The position numbers and the translations under genes were made by a program. This document shows positions 35,901-42,402 of a stretch of DNA of 42,402 nt, one piece after another. The notes under the pieces were generated by a model that worked only from the letters and a program-made list of their open reading frames with translations, searched no databases and had not been told where the DNA came from. Numbering within the stretch: the stretch's first letter is position 1; each line of letters starts with the position of its first letter. Origin of the DNA: Bacteroidales bacterium (GTDB lineage Bacteria; Bacteroidota; Bacteroidia; Bacteroidales; GCA-2748055); the NCBI GenBank assembly GCA_021740585.1, contig JAIOZM010000033.1, positions 1 through 42,402 on the forward strand, written 5' to 3'.

Positions 35901-36024
35901 CTGTTAATATAAAAATTTACAAAGCTCAGATGAAACCGCATAATTAAAATAATCATTGTCTTATGTGTTAGTAATTATTTTAATCACGCTTGTTTCATTC
36001 TTACCTACCTGTTTTTTTTTCATG

Positions 36025-37647
36025 TTACTGAAGCATTGCAGATCTTATGCTTGCTTTTGGTCCATCACCTGCAGGCTGATAAACTGTATCCAGCGTCAGT
36101 ACCAGCTTATCAATTTGAATCCCGTCTTCACGTGGCCAGACATTTATTGTTACAGGACCGGCTTCTTTAATTTCAATTGTTGCGGTAACCTCATCCTTTG
36201 TGTCGTTGTCCCATATCCAGGTATTATTCTCTCCAAGGCACTCCAGTTTATCAGATGAGGACAGAGTATCGCCGTTCATTCCTATGTGCAGGGAATTCCC
36301 GTAATGATCATAAGACTGGCCACGTACCCAAATATGATAGACCCCAGGTGTGGTAAAATTAATCCTGTAATCCAGTTTTGGAGCATCTTTCCTGGGATCG
36401 TGGGTGGTGTATTCATAGATGACGCCCTCCTTATTTTTAGATAAATCGGGGAAACACTGTAGCTTTTTTTTGCCTGATGCTGTTTCATCATCAACAACCG
36501 ACCACCAATGGCATCCCTGAGGAACATTGGCATCAAAATCTTCAGCTTCAATAGTAATTGGTTCATCTCCTGTTTGTTGAATCATATTCTTTTCAACCGG
36601 AGGATTAAATTGAAAGAGATAAATATATCCTTCATCGCCACCAGCAGCTAAAATATTATCCGGGTTCATAGAAAGCGTTTCCACCTGTCTGCTGTATTCC
36701 TGACCCTGCTCCCATCCAATCAAAGACCAGTCGGCAACGCGCCAAACGCGAATGATACCATCGTAGGTGCCGCCGGTAAAAAAATATTTACTATCGGTTG
36801 ACCATTCAATGGCTTCTACATTGGGTTCATCCCCATCATCATCGTCTCCGGGCAAAGCCAAAGCCGTTGTGGTGTTATGCTTCAATGCTGCCACTAATTC
36901 ACCATCGGAAGTATTATAAATACAGGCTAATCCATTTTGACCGCATGCAGCAGCAAATCTGCCATCCGGTGAGAATGCAACAGACTTTACACGAAATGTC
37001 GGAAATTGAATATCGTGAAGCACTTCCCAACCATCGGCTCTAACAATCTTTAGCCCATAAGCATCTCCTCCAAGCAATAAAAGCGATCCATCCTCAGTCC
37101 AATCAACTGCGTTTACTTCTTGCTTAGGTACGCTGAATTCAGCAACCTTCTCGTAATCCCACAATGAGTAAACAGCGCAGAATCTGTCATGTGCAACTGC
37201 AATCCATTTGTTGTCGGGGGAAAAAGCTGCCCCATCTGTGTTCTGGCCATAACCAAGATTTTTAACCATTTCTCCTGTTTTCAAATCCCAAATCTTGGCA
37301 CCGGTTTTATCCATCCCTGTTACAGCAAATTTATCATCAGAAGTAAAGTGTATCACATTTGTTTCGCCACGTTTGGCCGAAACTTCACTTTCATTATGCT
37401 GAATAGTATAAACTTGGGTACCGTCTGCAACATTAAAGAGTTTTGTCAGACCCGTATTATCGCTGGCAGCAATAATATCACCTCTGGTACTAAAAGTAGA
37501 GCCATCGCAGGCACCGGCAGTCCCTTGATGATCGACCTGAATTTTATGAAGCAAAACAAGCATGTTGTCTTGGGCATAAAAGCTTATCGAATTAAAGCAA
37601 AAGCTGAATAAAACGATGACGATTTTTAAAAAGAATTTATGATCCAT
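36025..37647 (-). CDS. Secreted WD40 propeller fused to a carbohydrate-binding domain
   Basis: A 540-residue protein with a signal peptide ending near SISFYAQ (about residue 26). About 30-365 form a WD40-type propeller: repeated blades end in ITAASDNTGLTKLF-like strands (LTKLFNVADG, AKIWDLKTGE, GLKIVRADGW, ACIYNTSDGE, IRVWRVADWS). The last 165 residues form a galactose-binding-like beta-sandwich (EPITIEAEDF at about 376, GVYHIWVRGQSYD, TINVWPRE), as in CBM6/35-like modules. WD40 proteins are usually cytoplasmic scaffolds; an exported copy with a sugar-binding module is unusual and may act as a surface scaffold or glycan receptor, or be a catalytic propeller. It has no T9SS tail and no lipobox. 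It starts 44 bp after the BNR propeller gene. Confidence 0.8.
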   Translation of the reverse strand: MDHKFFLKIVIVLFSFCFNSISFYAQDNMLVLLHKIQVDHQGTAGACDGSTFSTRGDIIAASDNTGLTKLFNVADGTQVYTIQHNESEVSAKRGETNVIHFTSDDKFAVTGMDKTGAKIWDLKTGEMVKNLGYGQNTDGAAFSPDNKWIAVAHDRFCAVYSLWDYEKVAEFSVPKQEVNAVDWTEDGSLLLLGGDAYGLKIVRADGWEVLHDIQFPTFRVKSVAFSPDGRFAAACGQNGLACIYNTSDGELVAALKHNTTTALALPGDDDDGDEPNVEAIEWSTDSKYFFTGGTYDGIIRVWRVADWSLIGWEQGQEYSRQVETLSMNPDNILAAGGDEGYIYLFQFNPPVEKNMIQQTGDEPITIEAEDFDANVPQGCHWWSVVDDETASGKKKLQCFPDLSKNKEGVIYEYTTHDPRKDAPKLDYRINFTTPGVYHIWVRGQSYDHYGNSLHIGMNGDTLSSSDKLECLGENNTWIWDNDTKDEVTATIEIKEAGPVTINVWPREDGIQIDKLVLTLDTVYQPAGDGPKASIRSAMLQ

Positions 37648-37691
37648 AATTGAGGTTTTTTTTGGTTATTTAAAGGACTTAGCTTCCATAG

Positions 37692-39389
37692 TTATTTAAT
37701 AAATTTCACAGTATAAGTATCCATATTGCATACAATTTCAAACAGGTAAACACCTCTATCCAAATGAGCAATGTTAATTTCTGTCTGATCAATAAGGTTG
37801 TGATTACTACGTATCAATAAAGAACCAGAGGAATTGTAAATAGCAAAATTATTCATTGCATCCCCCTTAATTTTTACATTCAAAACCTCTTTAGCCGGGT
37901 TTGGGTATATTTCAATTTTATCTTTTGAATTCAATGTCTCATTTTTGCTTGCAGGATTATCATTTTCAACAAAAAGAAATGCTTTTCCACTGGGTCTGTC
38001 TGCTTCCTTCCACCCATAAAAGACAAGCATTCCCTCAACCAGGGTTGCATCCGGCCTTTTAACCGGTTGTATGTTGTTAAACTTCCATCCGGGATATACA
38101 TTTGGATCAGGAGTAATATCACGATGCATCTGCCATGTATTTCCGTCGTCGGTTGATATCCATTCTTCAATGCGCCCACCTCCATGGCCATCCATATCAC
38201 CGGTCTTTTCCAGATAGCCCTCACCGGTTATTAAGTAAGCATGGAGTGTTCCATTATCGCTTTTGGAAAGATACGTGCTATTCCATTCATGATTAGAATG
38301 AGTAATGCGGGTATCTTTCCAACCACCATCCACAAATCTGTAGTAGTGATAGTCGAGAGAATCTTCATGTTGATAATTGGAAATATTGTGAAGGAAACTT
38401 GGCTGATCATTTTCATCAAGTAAAATAGAAGGAATGATGCTGCCACCACGCCATTCGGTGTCCCAAATCATACATTCAGCATTGGCATGCTCAAGATTAA
38501 TGGGCGTTTGCAGCGTATCCCCATCGAAATTCATTACAACATCCGTTCTCAGATCCACTTTCACATAATACAGATTGTAATTATAACTTACCCGTCTGTT
38601 ATCGTAAAGGGGATTAAATTCTCTGCTTTTGTCTTTCTCTCCGCTGGAAATTTCTCCAGGGTATACCAGTGTTTTATAGTCGTCGTATGCGTGGAAAGCC
38701 AGGTGGAGGTAGTTGCCATCCTTGCTTACAGCTTTAGCATGGTAAGATGACCAGTCAGTAACCAATCCACCTTGAACGTCCAGATCAACAACGTCATTTT
38801 CAGGACCTTCCCAGGTTTTCCCATTATCGCTGCTTATGCGATAAGTCCATGAGCTGGTGTGTCCGTCTGTTCGATAAACGACTATCTGCTTATCATCATA
38901 AATGCGACTCATCCATTCATAGGACATTTTTTGAGAGGGAGCTGCGCCAATTTCCCAATCATCGATACTGTTGCCGATATTAAGTGGATCCTTAGAAACA
39001 AGATGTATGCCCAAATCATGATGCCATCCGTGAAATACATGCAAGTTCTCTTCCATATCAACCCAAATCACAGGCGAATTATGGTGATCACTTGATTCAG
39101 AGCCAAGAGTTACCACATCAGAGAATGTTTCTGTTGCCAGATCAAAACTGACGGCCAATGGTTTAATTTTTAAGTTATCGACTTCGCCTTTTCCATCTCC
39201 ATTATATACAAGAAATAGAGTCCCATCAACGAGTACGCAGTTTGGTCGCTGCCGGGCATCATAGGTAGTATTTAGCTGACCATTATTCCCAAATGGGAAT
39301 ATTTTATACCCGGGTTCTACGATTACTTGAGCATTTAAAAGGGAAATCATTAACAATATTCCCATCAAAACACTAAATATTTTTTTCAT
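37692..39389 (-). CDS. BNR_4-type seven-bladed propeller, lyase-like, T9SS tail
   Basis: A 565-residue protein from the ATG at 39389, which gives a standard signal peptide (MKKIFSVLMGILLMISLLNAQ); an ATG at 39458 would overlap the upstream gene. About 25-480 match BNR repeat-like seven-bladed propellers (PNCVLVDGTLFLVYNGDG, SSDHHNSPVIWVDMEENL, HVFHGWHHD, MSYEWMSRIYDD, NGKTWEGP). Candidate catalytic residues are His103, His123, Tyr157 and Arg173; the His pair 20 apart and Tyr-Arg pair 16 apart recall the arrangement in propeller ulvan lyases of PL24/PL25. A T9SS sorting domain (about 495-565, IEIYPNPAKEVLNVKI) follows. A uronate lyase role is proposed, not proven. It follows the oxidoreductase gene by 26 bp. 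Confidence 0.78.
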   Translation of the reverse strand: MKKIFSVLMGILLMISLLNAQVIVEPGYKIFPFGNNGQLNTTYDARQRPNCVLVDGTLFLVYNGDGKGEVDNLKIKPLAVSFDLATETFSDVVTLGSESSDHHNSPVIWVDMEENLHVFHGWHHDLGIHLVSKDPLNIGNSIDDWEIGAAPSQKMSYEWMSRIYDDKQIVVYRTDGHTSSWTYRISSDNGKTWEGPENDVVDLDVQGGLVTDWSSYHAKAVSKDGNYLHLAFHAYDDYKTLVYPGEISSGEKDKSREFNPLYDNRRVSYNYNLYYVKVDLRTDVVMNFDGDTLQTPINLEHANAECMIWDTEWRGGSIIPSILLDENDQPSFLHNISNYQHEDSLDYHYYRFVDGGWKDTRITHSNHEWNSTYLSKSDNGTLHAYLITGEGYLEKTGDMDGHGGGRIEEWISTDDGNTWQMHRDITPDPNVYPGWKFNNIQPVKRPDATLVEGMLVFYGWKEADRPSGKAFLFVENDNPASKNETLNSKDKIEIYPNPAKEVLNVKIKGDAMNNFAIYNSSGSLLIRSNHNLIDQTEINIAHLDRGVYLFEIVCNMDTYTVKFIK

Positions 39390-39415
39390 TTTAGAAATAT
39401 TTTTTGTTTGCTTAA

Positions 39416-40753
39416 TTATATAAAGGGTTCCCAACCGGGCTGATAAGTTCTTCCCCATAATTTCATGGCGGCATCGTTTTTCATTTTACCGTTCTTAGGA
39501 TCAATGTCATATCCACTATTTATACGGTAGGCCACATTGCAGTAATGAACCATGGCCATACTGATCGATGCATCGGCAATAGGAGCCAATAAATTCTCCT
39601 TGCCTCTGATGGCTCCGAAGAAATTTTCAACATGAAGGGTTGAGGTGTCCCCTCCGCCACCAAGGGCTGTTCCTGCTTCTTCCGACCCTGCTTCAACACT
39701 TTTTATCAGATCCCCTTTTCGGTCATATATCATATATTTATTTCTGTTGATAAATACACTTCCTTCACTTCCGTAAATTATGGTCCCACGGCCTCCCTCA
39801 TAGGTGTCGTAGCCATTTCTGCTAATACCTGACCATTTAATGGATTTGCTGTTATCGAATTTAAATGTGGCATCCATGGTGTCATACATTTCCCATCCAT
39901 CATCCAAAAATTGTCCTTTCGCTGCATCCACATCAACCCTGTTGGGGAAACCTACCTGGAGTGCCCATCGTGCCACGTCCATTTCATGGGTTCCGTTGTT
40001 GCCGGCTTCTGCTGTTCCATAATCCCAGCCATACCAGTGCCAGTTATAATCCCAGGTTTCTTCCGTGTAATCTCTTCTTGGCGCGGGGCCCTGAAACAGT
40101 TCCCAGTCGAGCCCGCCAGGAACAGATGCCGGTTTCTGTAAGGGAACACGTCCTCTATTATTGGTATAAAAAGCAGTCGCTTTATACGGAACACCAATTA
40201 CACCATCATGGATCGCCTGAATAACCTGTATGGTATGAAGTGATGACCGCTGCTGATTCCCCATCTGTACCACACGATTGTATTTCTTTTGCGCCTCAAC
40301 CAATAATTCATTTTCAAACATATTATGACTGCATGGTTTTTCAACATAGACATGTTTCCCTTCCTTGATGGCCATAATTGAACCGGGGGCGTGCCAATGG
40401 TCGGGTGTGGCGTTAAAGATTGCATCCACTTTTTTATCAGCAAATACTTTCCTCAGGTCTTTCTCTAGTTTGGGTTTATAATCTATCATCTTTGCAAACT
40501 GGGCTGCAGCTTTATCCATTTGTGAAGGCATTACATCACAGAGGTAGGAGAGGTTAATGTTATTACTCAGTTTCGAAATCGCCTCCGGGTAAGCTCCCAG
40601 CCTACGTCCCAGGCCAATAATAGCGACATGGATGCGATCATTTGCACCAAGTATATTCTTGTAACTTTTTGCTGAAAGGCTCATTCCGCCAGCCATAAGT
40701 CCTGCTGTCGCCAAACCTGTTTGCTTAATAAATTTTCTTCTGTTGGTATTCAT
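39416..40753 (-). CDS. Gfo/Idh/MocA family oxidoreductase, Tat-exported
   Basis: A 445-residue protein. A twin-arginine leader (NRRKFIKQTGLATAGLMAGG) suggests Tat export with its cofactor. The NAD(P)-binding Rossmann motif is VAIIGLGRRLGAY (about 43-55). The family's EKPCSHN motif (about 137-143, Lys138 catalytic) is complete, as is the C-terminal beta domain with the WHWYGWDYG region. Bacteroidota enzymes of this type oxidise or reduce C3 of glycosides and supply or consume 3-keto sugars. The DUF1080 gene upstream is separated by only 2 bp, so the two are translationally linked, supporting a joint glycoside-cleaving function. In this operon it would act in the periplasm; substrate unknown. 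Confidence 0.9.
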   Translation of the reverse strand: MNTNRRKFIKQTGLATAGLMAGGMSLSAKSYKNILGANDRIHVAIIGLGRRLGAYPEAISKLSNNINLSYLCDVMPSQMDKAAAQFAKMIDYKPKLEKDLRKVFADKKVDAIFNATPDHWHAPGSIMAIKEGKHVYVEKPCSHNMFENELLVEAQKKYNRVVQMGNQQRSSLHTIQVIQAIHDGVIGVPYKATAFYTNNRGRVPLQKPASVPGGLDWELFQGPAPRRDYTEETWDYNWHWYGWDYGTAEAGNNGTHEMDVARWALQVGFPNRVDVDAAKGQFLDDGWEMYDTMDATFKFDNSKSIKWSGISRNGYDTYEGGRGTIIYGSEGSVFINRNKYMIYDRKGDLIKSVEAGSEEAGTALGGGGDTSTLHVENFFGAIRGKENLLAPIADASISMAMVHYCNVAYRINSGYDIDPKNGKMKNDAAMKLWGRTYQPGWEPFI

Positions 40754-40755
40754 TT

Positions 40756-42135
40756 TTATAATGTTTTAATCTTTATATTTTTAAAACTTACTTTATTTCC
40801 ATGGTCCTGAAGCAGGATATGCCCCTTGCGAGCCTCTCCGAAATTGGGCCAGACCTTGTACTTACTGCCGGCTACGATATCTTTCCATTGCTGACCACTC
40901 CTGTTGTATTTCACAACCATAATACCGTTCAGGTAATGCTCTACGTCATCTCCACGGACAATTATTTTTGCTCTGTTCCAGTCATAGCCATTTGTACGTT
41001 TTTCCCTTTGAAGATCAGGGTTGAAGTTTTTTGCATTGGCCGTAATCAAGTCATACAAAGAAGCCAGAGTTCTGTTGCCATCCTTGCCCAATTTGGCATC
41101 GGGATGATGCTCATCGTCCAGTATCTGGTATTCACATCCGATCGATGAACCGGCACCCTGGTTCAGTTCCGTATCAACAAAGTATTTGATCCCACTGTTG
41201 GCCCCTTCAGTAATTTTGAAATCCACTTCAAGAATGAAATTCTCATATTTTTCTATAGTGACAATATCGCCCCCGTTGGTTGATTCACCACCCTCAGATT
41301 GTTCCACAGACAGTATTCCGTCAGCAATGATCCATCCTTTTTCCGGAAAAGCATCAAGTTTTGCCCCTCTCCATCCCTGAGTAGTTTGTCCGTCCCATAG
41401 AAGTTTCCATCCTTCAGTTTCTTCTCTATCAGACAATTTGTTTGTCAGGTAACTTACCTGGGTGATGACAGGATTATTAGGAGTTTTGTGCTCCTCAAGA
41501 TTGGTGGTGCATATCTGAATATTTCTGAACATGTTTTTCTGTCCTACCTTTGATTCATCCTTCCCAATGCTGTGTACCTGTAAACCGATGAATCCTTCTG
41601 AGTCCACATCATCGATCAGGTCTGTAAACTGCACCCCGTTCACAAAGGTTCTGAGGTTGTTGCCGATTGCTTCTATCCGGTATGTATTCCATTCACCAAT
41701 CTTGAAAGCATTTTTTGCTTCCTGATTGTATTCCATGCAATAGAGCCAACCCCTTCTGGCTTCATCGTAAATCCCACCGGTCCAAGCTCTTTTAGAAGGA
41801 TCCATTTCCATCTGATAGCCATGCACACGGCCATCTTTATATTCAGGATTGCTTTGTCCGCGGAACATAACACCTGAATTCCCCTCTTCAAACTTTGCCT
41901 CAAATGTCAGGATGAAATCGCCATATTCCTGTTCTGTGCAAAGAAAAGAATTGGGTGTTCCAGTAACGCATGTACCCACAATTACCCCCTCCTCAACTGT
42001 GTAGGGAGCTTCTCCGTTTATCACCTCCCAGCCGGAAAGATCTTTTCCGTTAAATAGTGGTACGAAATCACTTTTTTGCTGACAAGAGGATATTGCCAGG
42101 CTTATCATCAGAAATAAAACAGCATTTTTTTTCAT
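40756..42135 (-). CDS. Tandem DUF1080 lipoprotein (3-keto-glycoside hydrolase-like)
   Basis: A 459-residue protein with a lipoprotein signal ending AISSC (Cys18). There are two DUF1080 jelly-roll domains: about 25-215 ([40 protein letters not shown]) and about 240-457 ([53 protein letters not shown]). The second copy is the more canonical. Relatives hydrolyse 3-keto disaccharides or act by elimination after C3 oxidation. It is the first gene of the large minus-strand operon as seen here, and its stop codon is 2 bp from the start of the oxidoreductase gene. Both domains appear intact. The promoter should lie in the roughly 100 bp before 42135, or further upstream beyond the window. Confidence 0.88.
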   Translation of the reverse strand: MKKNAVLFLMISLAISSCQQKSDFVPLFNGKDLSGWEVINGEAPYTVEEGVIVGTCVTGTPNSFLCTEQEYGDFILTFEAKFEEGNSGVMFRGQSNPEYKDGRVHGYQMEMDPSKRAWTGGIYDEARRGWLYCMEYNQEAKNAFKIGEWNTYRIEAIGNNLRTFVNGVQFTDLIDDVDSEGFIGLQVHSIGKDESKVGQKNMFRNIQICTTNLEEHKTPNNPVITQVSYLTNKLSDREETEGWKLLWDGQTTQGWRGAKLDAFPEKGWIIADGILSVEQSEGGESTNGGDIVTIEKYENFILEVDFKITEGANSGIKYFVDTELNQGAGSSIGCEYQILDDEHHPDAKLGKDGNRTLASLYDLITANAKNFNPDLQREKRTNGYDWNRAKIIVRGDDVEHYLNGIMVVKYNRSGQQWKDIVAGSKYKVWPNFGEARKGHILLQDHGNKVSFKNIKIKTL

Positions 42136-42237
42136 TTTTAGGTATTTTTATTAATTATTTATAAATAAGTGTCAAACTTTGCTGCAGACATTCTTTGATT
42201 TGAACCCTCAGCAAATTGAAAATAATCAGTCTCTAAA

Positions 42238-42402
42238 TTACCAAGCGCCAATGTTTATGGTTTCATTTTTTAATGCTATTTCAAAAGCCTTGTCCGTATT
42301 TTCCCAACTGTAAGCTCCTTTTTCTTCTTCCACTTCGCTCCAACAGGCTCCAAGCCGGGTCCATTTTACGCCAATTTCGGCAGCCCTTGCAATCAGGCTG
42401 TC
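42238..42402 (-). pseudogene. Truncated glycoside hydrolase fragment (window edge)
   Basis: Reading leftward from the window edge, 54 codons are open and end in a TAA at 42238-42240. The peptide includes AAEIGVKWTRLGACWSEVEE and then EKGAYSWENTDKAFEIALKN, the pattern of the first strand-helix units of a TIM-barrel glycoside hydrolase (GH39/GH5/GH42-like opening). In such enzymes 250 or more residues should follow, but here the frame stops about 100 bp before the next gene starts. No continuation is convincing in another frame; a shifted frame stays open to about 42152 without recognisable motifs. I read it as a gene truncated by deletion, although the 5' part is off the window. Confidence 0.5.

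Noticed and set aside
35943-35984. 11-bp inverted repeat (ATTAAAATAAT / ATTATTTTAAT) between two operon genes
   Set aside because: The stem is entirely A/T with a 20-nt loop and no following T run on the transcribed strand, so it is not a credible terminator.
37189-37611. 140-codon plus-strand frame
   Set aside because: Antisense shadow of the WD40 gene; cysteine-rich translation is an artefact of the opposite frame.
12322-42135. Search for a SusC/SusD pair, ECF sigma/anti-sigma or hybrid two-component system
   Set aside because: No long TonB-dependent receptor, SusD-like lipoprotein or regulator reading frame is present in the window, so none is called.

Overview
The window is a chromosomal piece of an AT-rich, probably marine member of the Bacteroidota. 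The signs are: five proteins ending in a type IX secretion (T9SS) sorting domain, many Bacteroidota-style lipoproteins, A-rich leaders without Shine-Dalgarno sequences, promoter-like TTTG / TAnnTTTG elements, and a large set of polysaccharide lyases, a sulfatase and DUF1080 proteins. The combination suggests Marinilabiliales/Prolixibacteraceae-like relatives, but the genus cannot be read from the sequence.

Left part (1-5.3 kb): a solo IS200-like (RAYT-type) transposase sits beside three tandem REP-like hairpin units. Next come the AAA+ ATPase ComM/YifB, a stretch of small membrane or lipoprotein genes with traces of gene decay (two copies of one C-terminal coding tail), and an M48 lipoprotein protease. 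From 5.3 to 7.2 kb there is an unknown lipoprotein and a hexaheme cytochrome c lipoprotein whose heme domain follows a collagen-like Gly-X-Y stalk. An FNR-like dyad lies upstream of it.

Middle part (7.7-12.2 kb): an amino-sugar locus. A nagA-like deacetylase and an SSS-family Na+/solute symporter form one minus-strand unit, divergent from a secreted GH20-type hexosaminidase that has a recognisable Bacteroidota promoter.

Right part (12.3-42.4 kb): a large polysaccharide-degradation region. It opens with a T9SS beta-helix protein, a SurA-like protein and a heparinase II/III-like lipoprotein, then a 176-bp nested palindrome. After that come eleven minus-strand genes (42.1 to 17.7 kb) with mostly short gaps, probably one or a few transcripts: tandem DUF1080 lipoprotein, Gfo/Idh/MocA oxidoreductase, BNR propeller protein with a possible PL24/PL25-like active site, WD40 plus carbohydrate-binding protein, DUF1080 protein, sulfatase/five-bladed propeller/CBM96 fusion, beta-helix/CBM96 protein, two heparinase II/III-like proteins, a 1412-residue double acetylesterase, and a DUF4861 protein. 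A truncated glycoside-hydrolase fragment lies at the right edge.

Read together, the operon encodes a secreted and cell-surface system for a polymer that is probably uronate-containing, sulfated and O-acetylated. Esterases and the sulfatase would strip decorations, lyases would cut the backbone, CBM96/T9SS modules would hold enzymes at the surface, and the oxidoreductase plus DUF1080 proteins could cleave glycosides through 3-keto intermediates. No SusC/SusD pair, sensor or sigma factor is visible, so uptake and control must lie outside the window or be different. The substrate is inferred, not shown.
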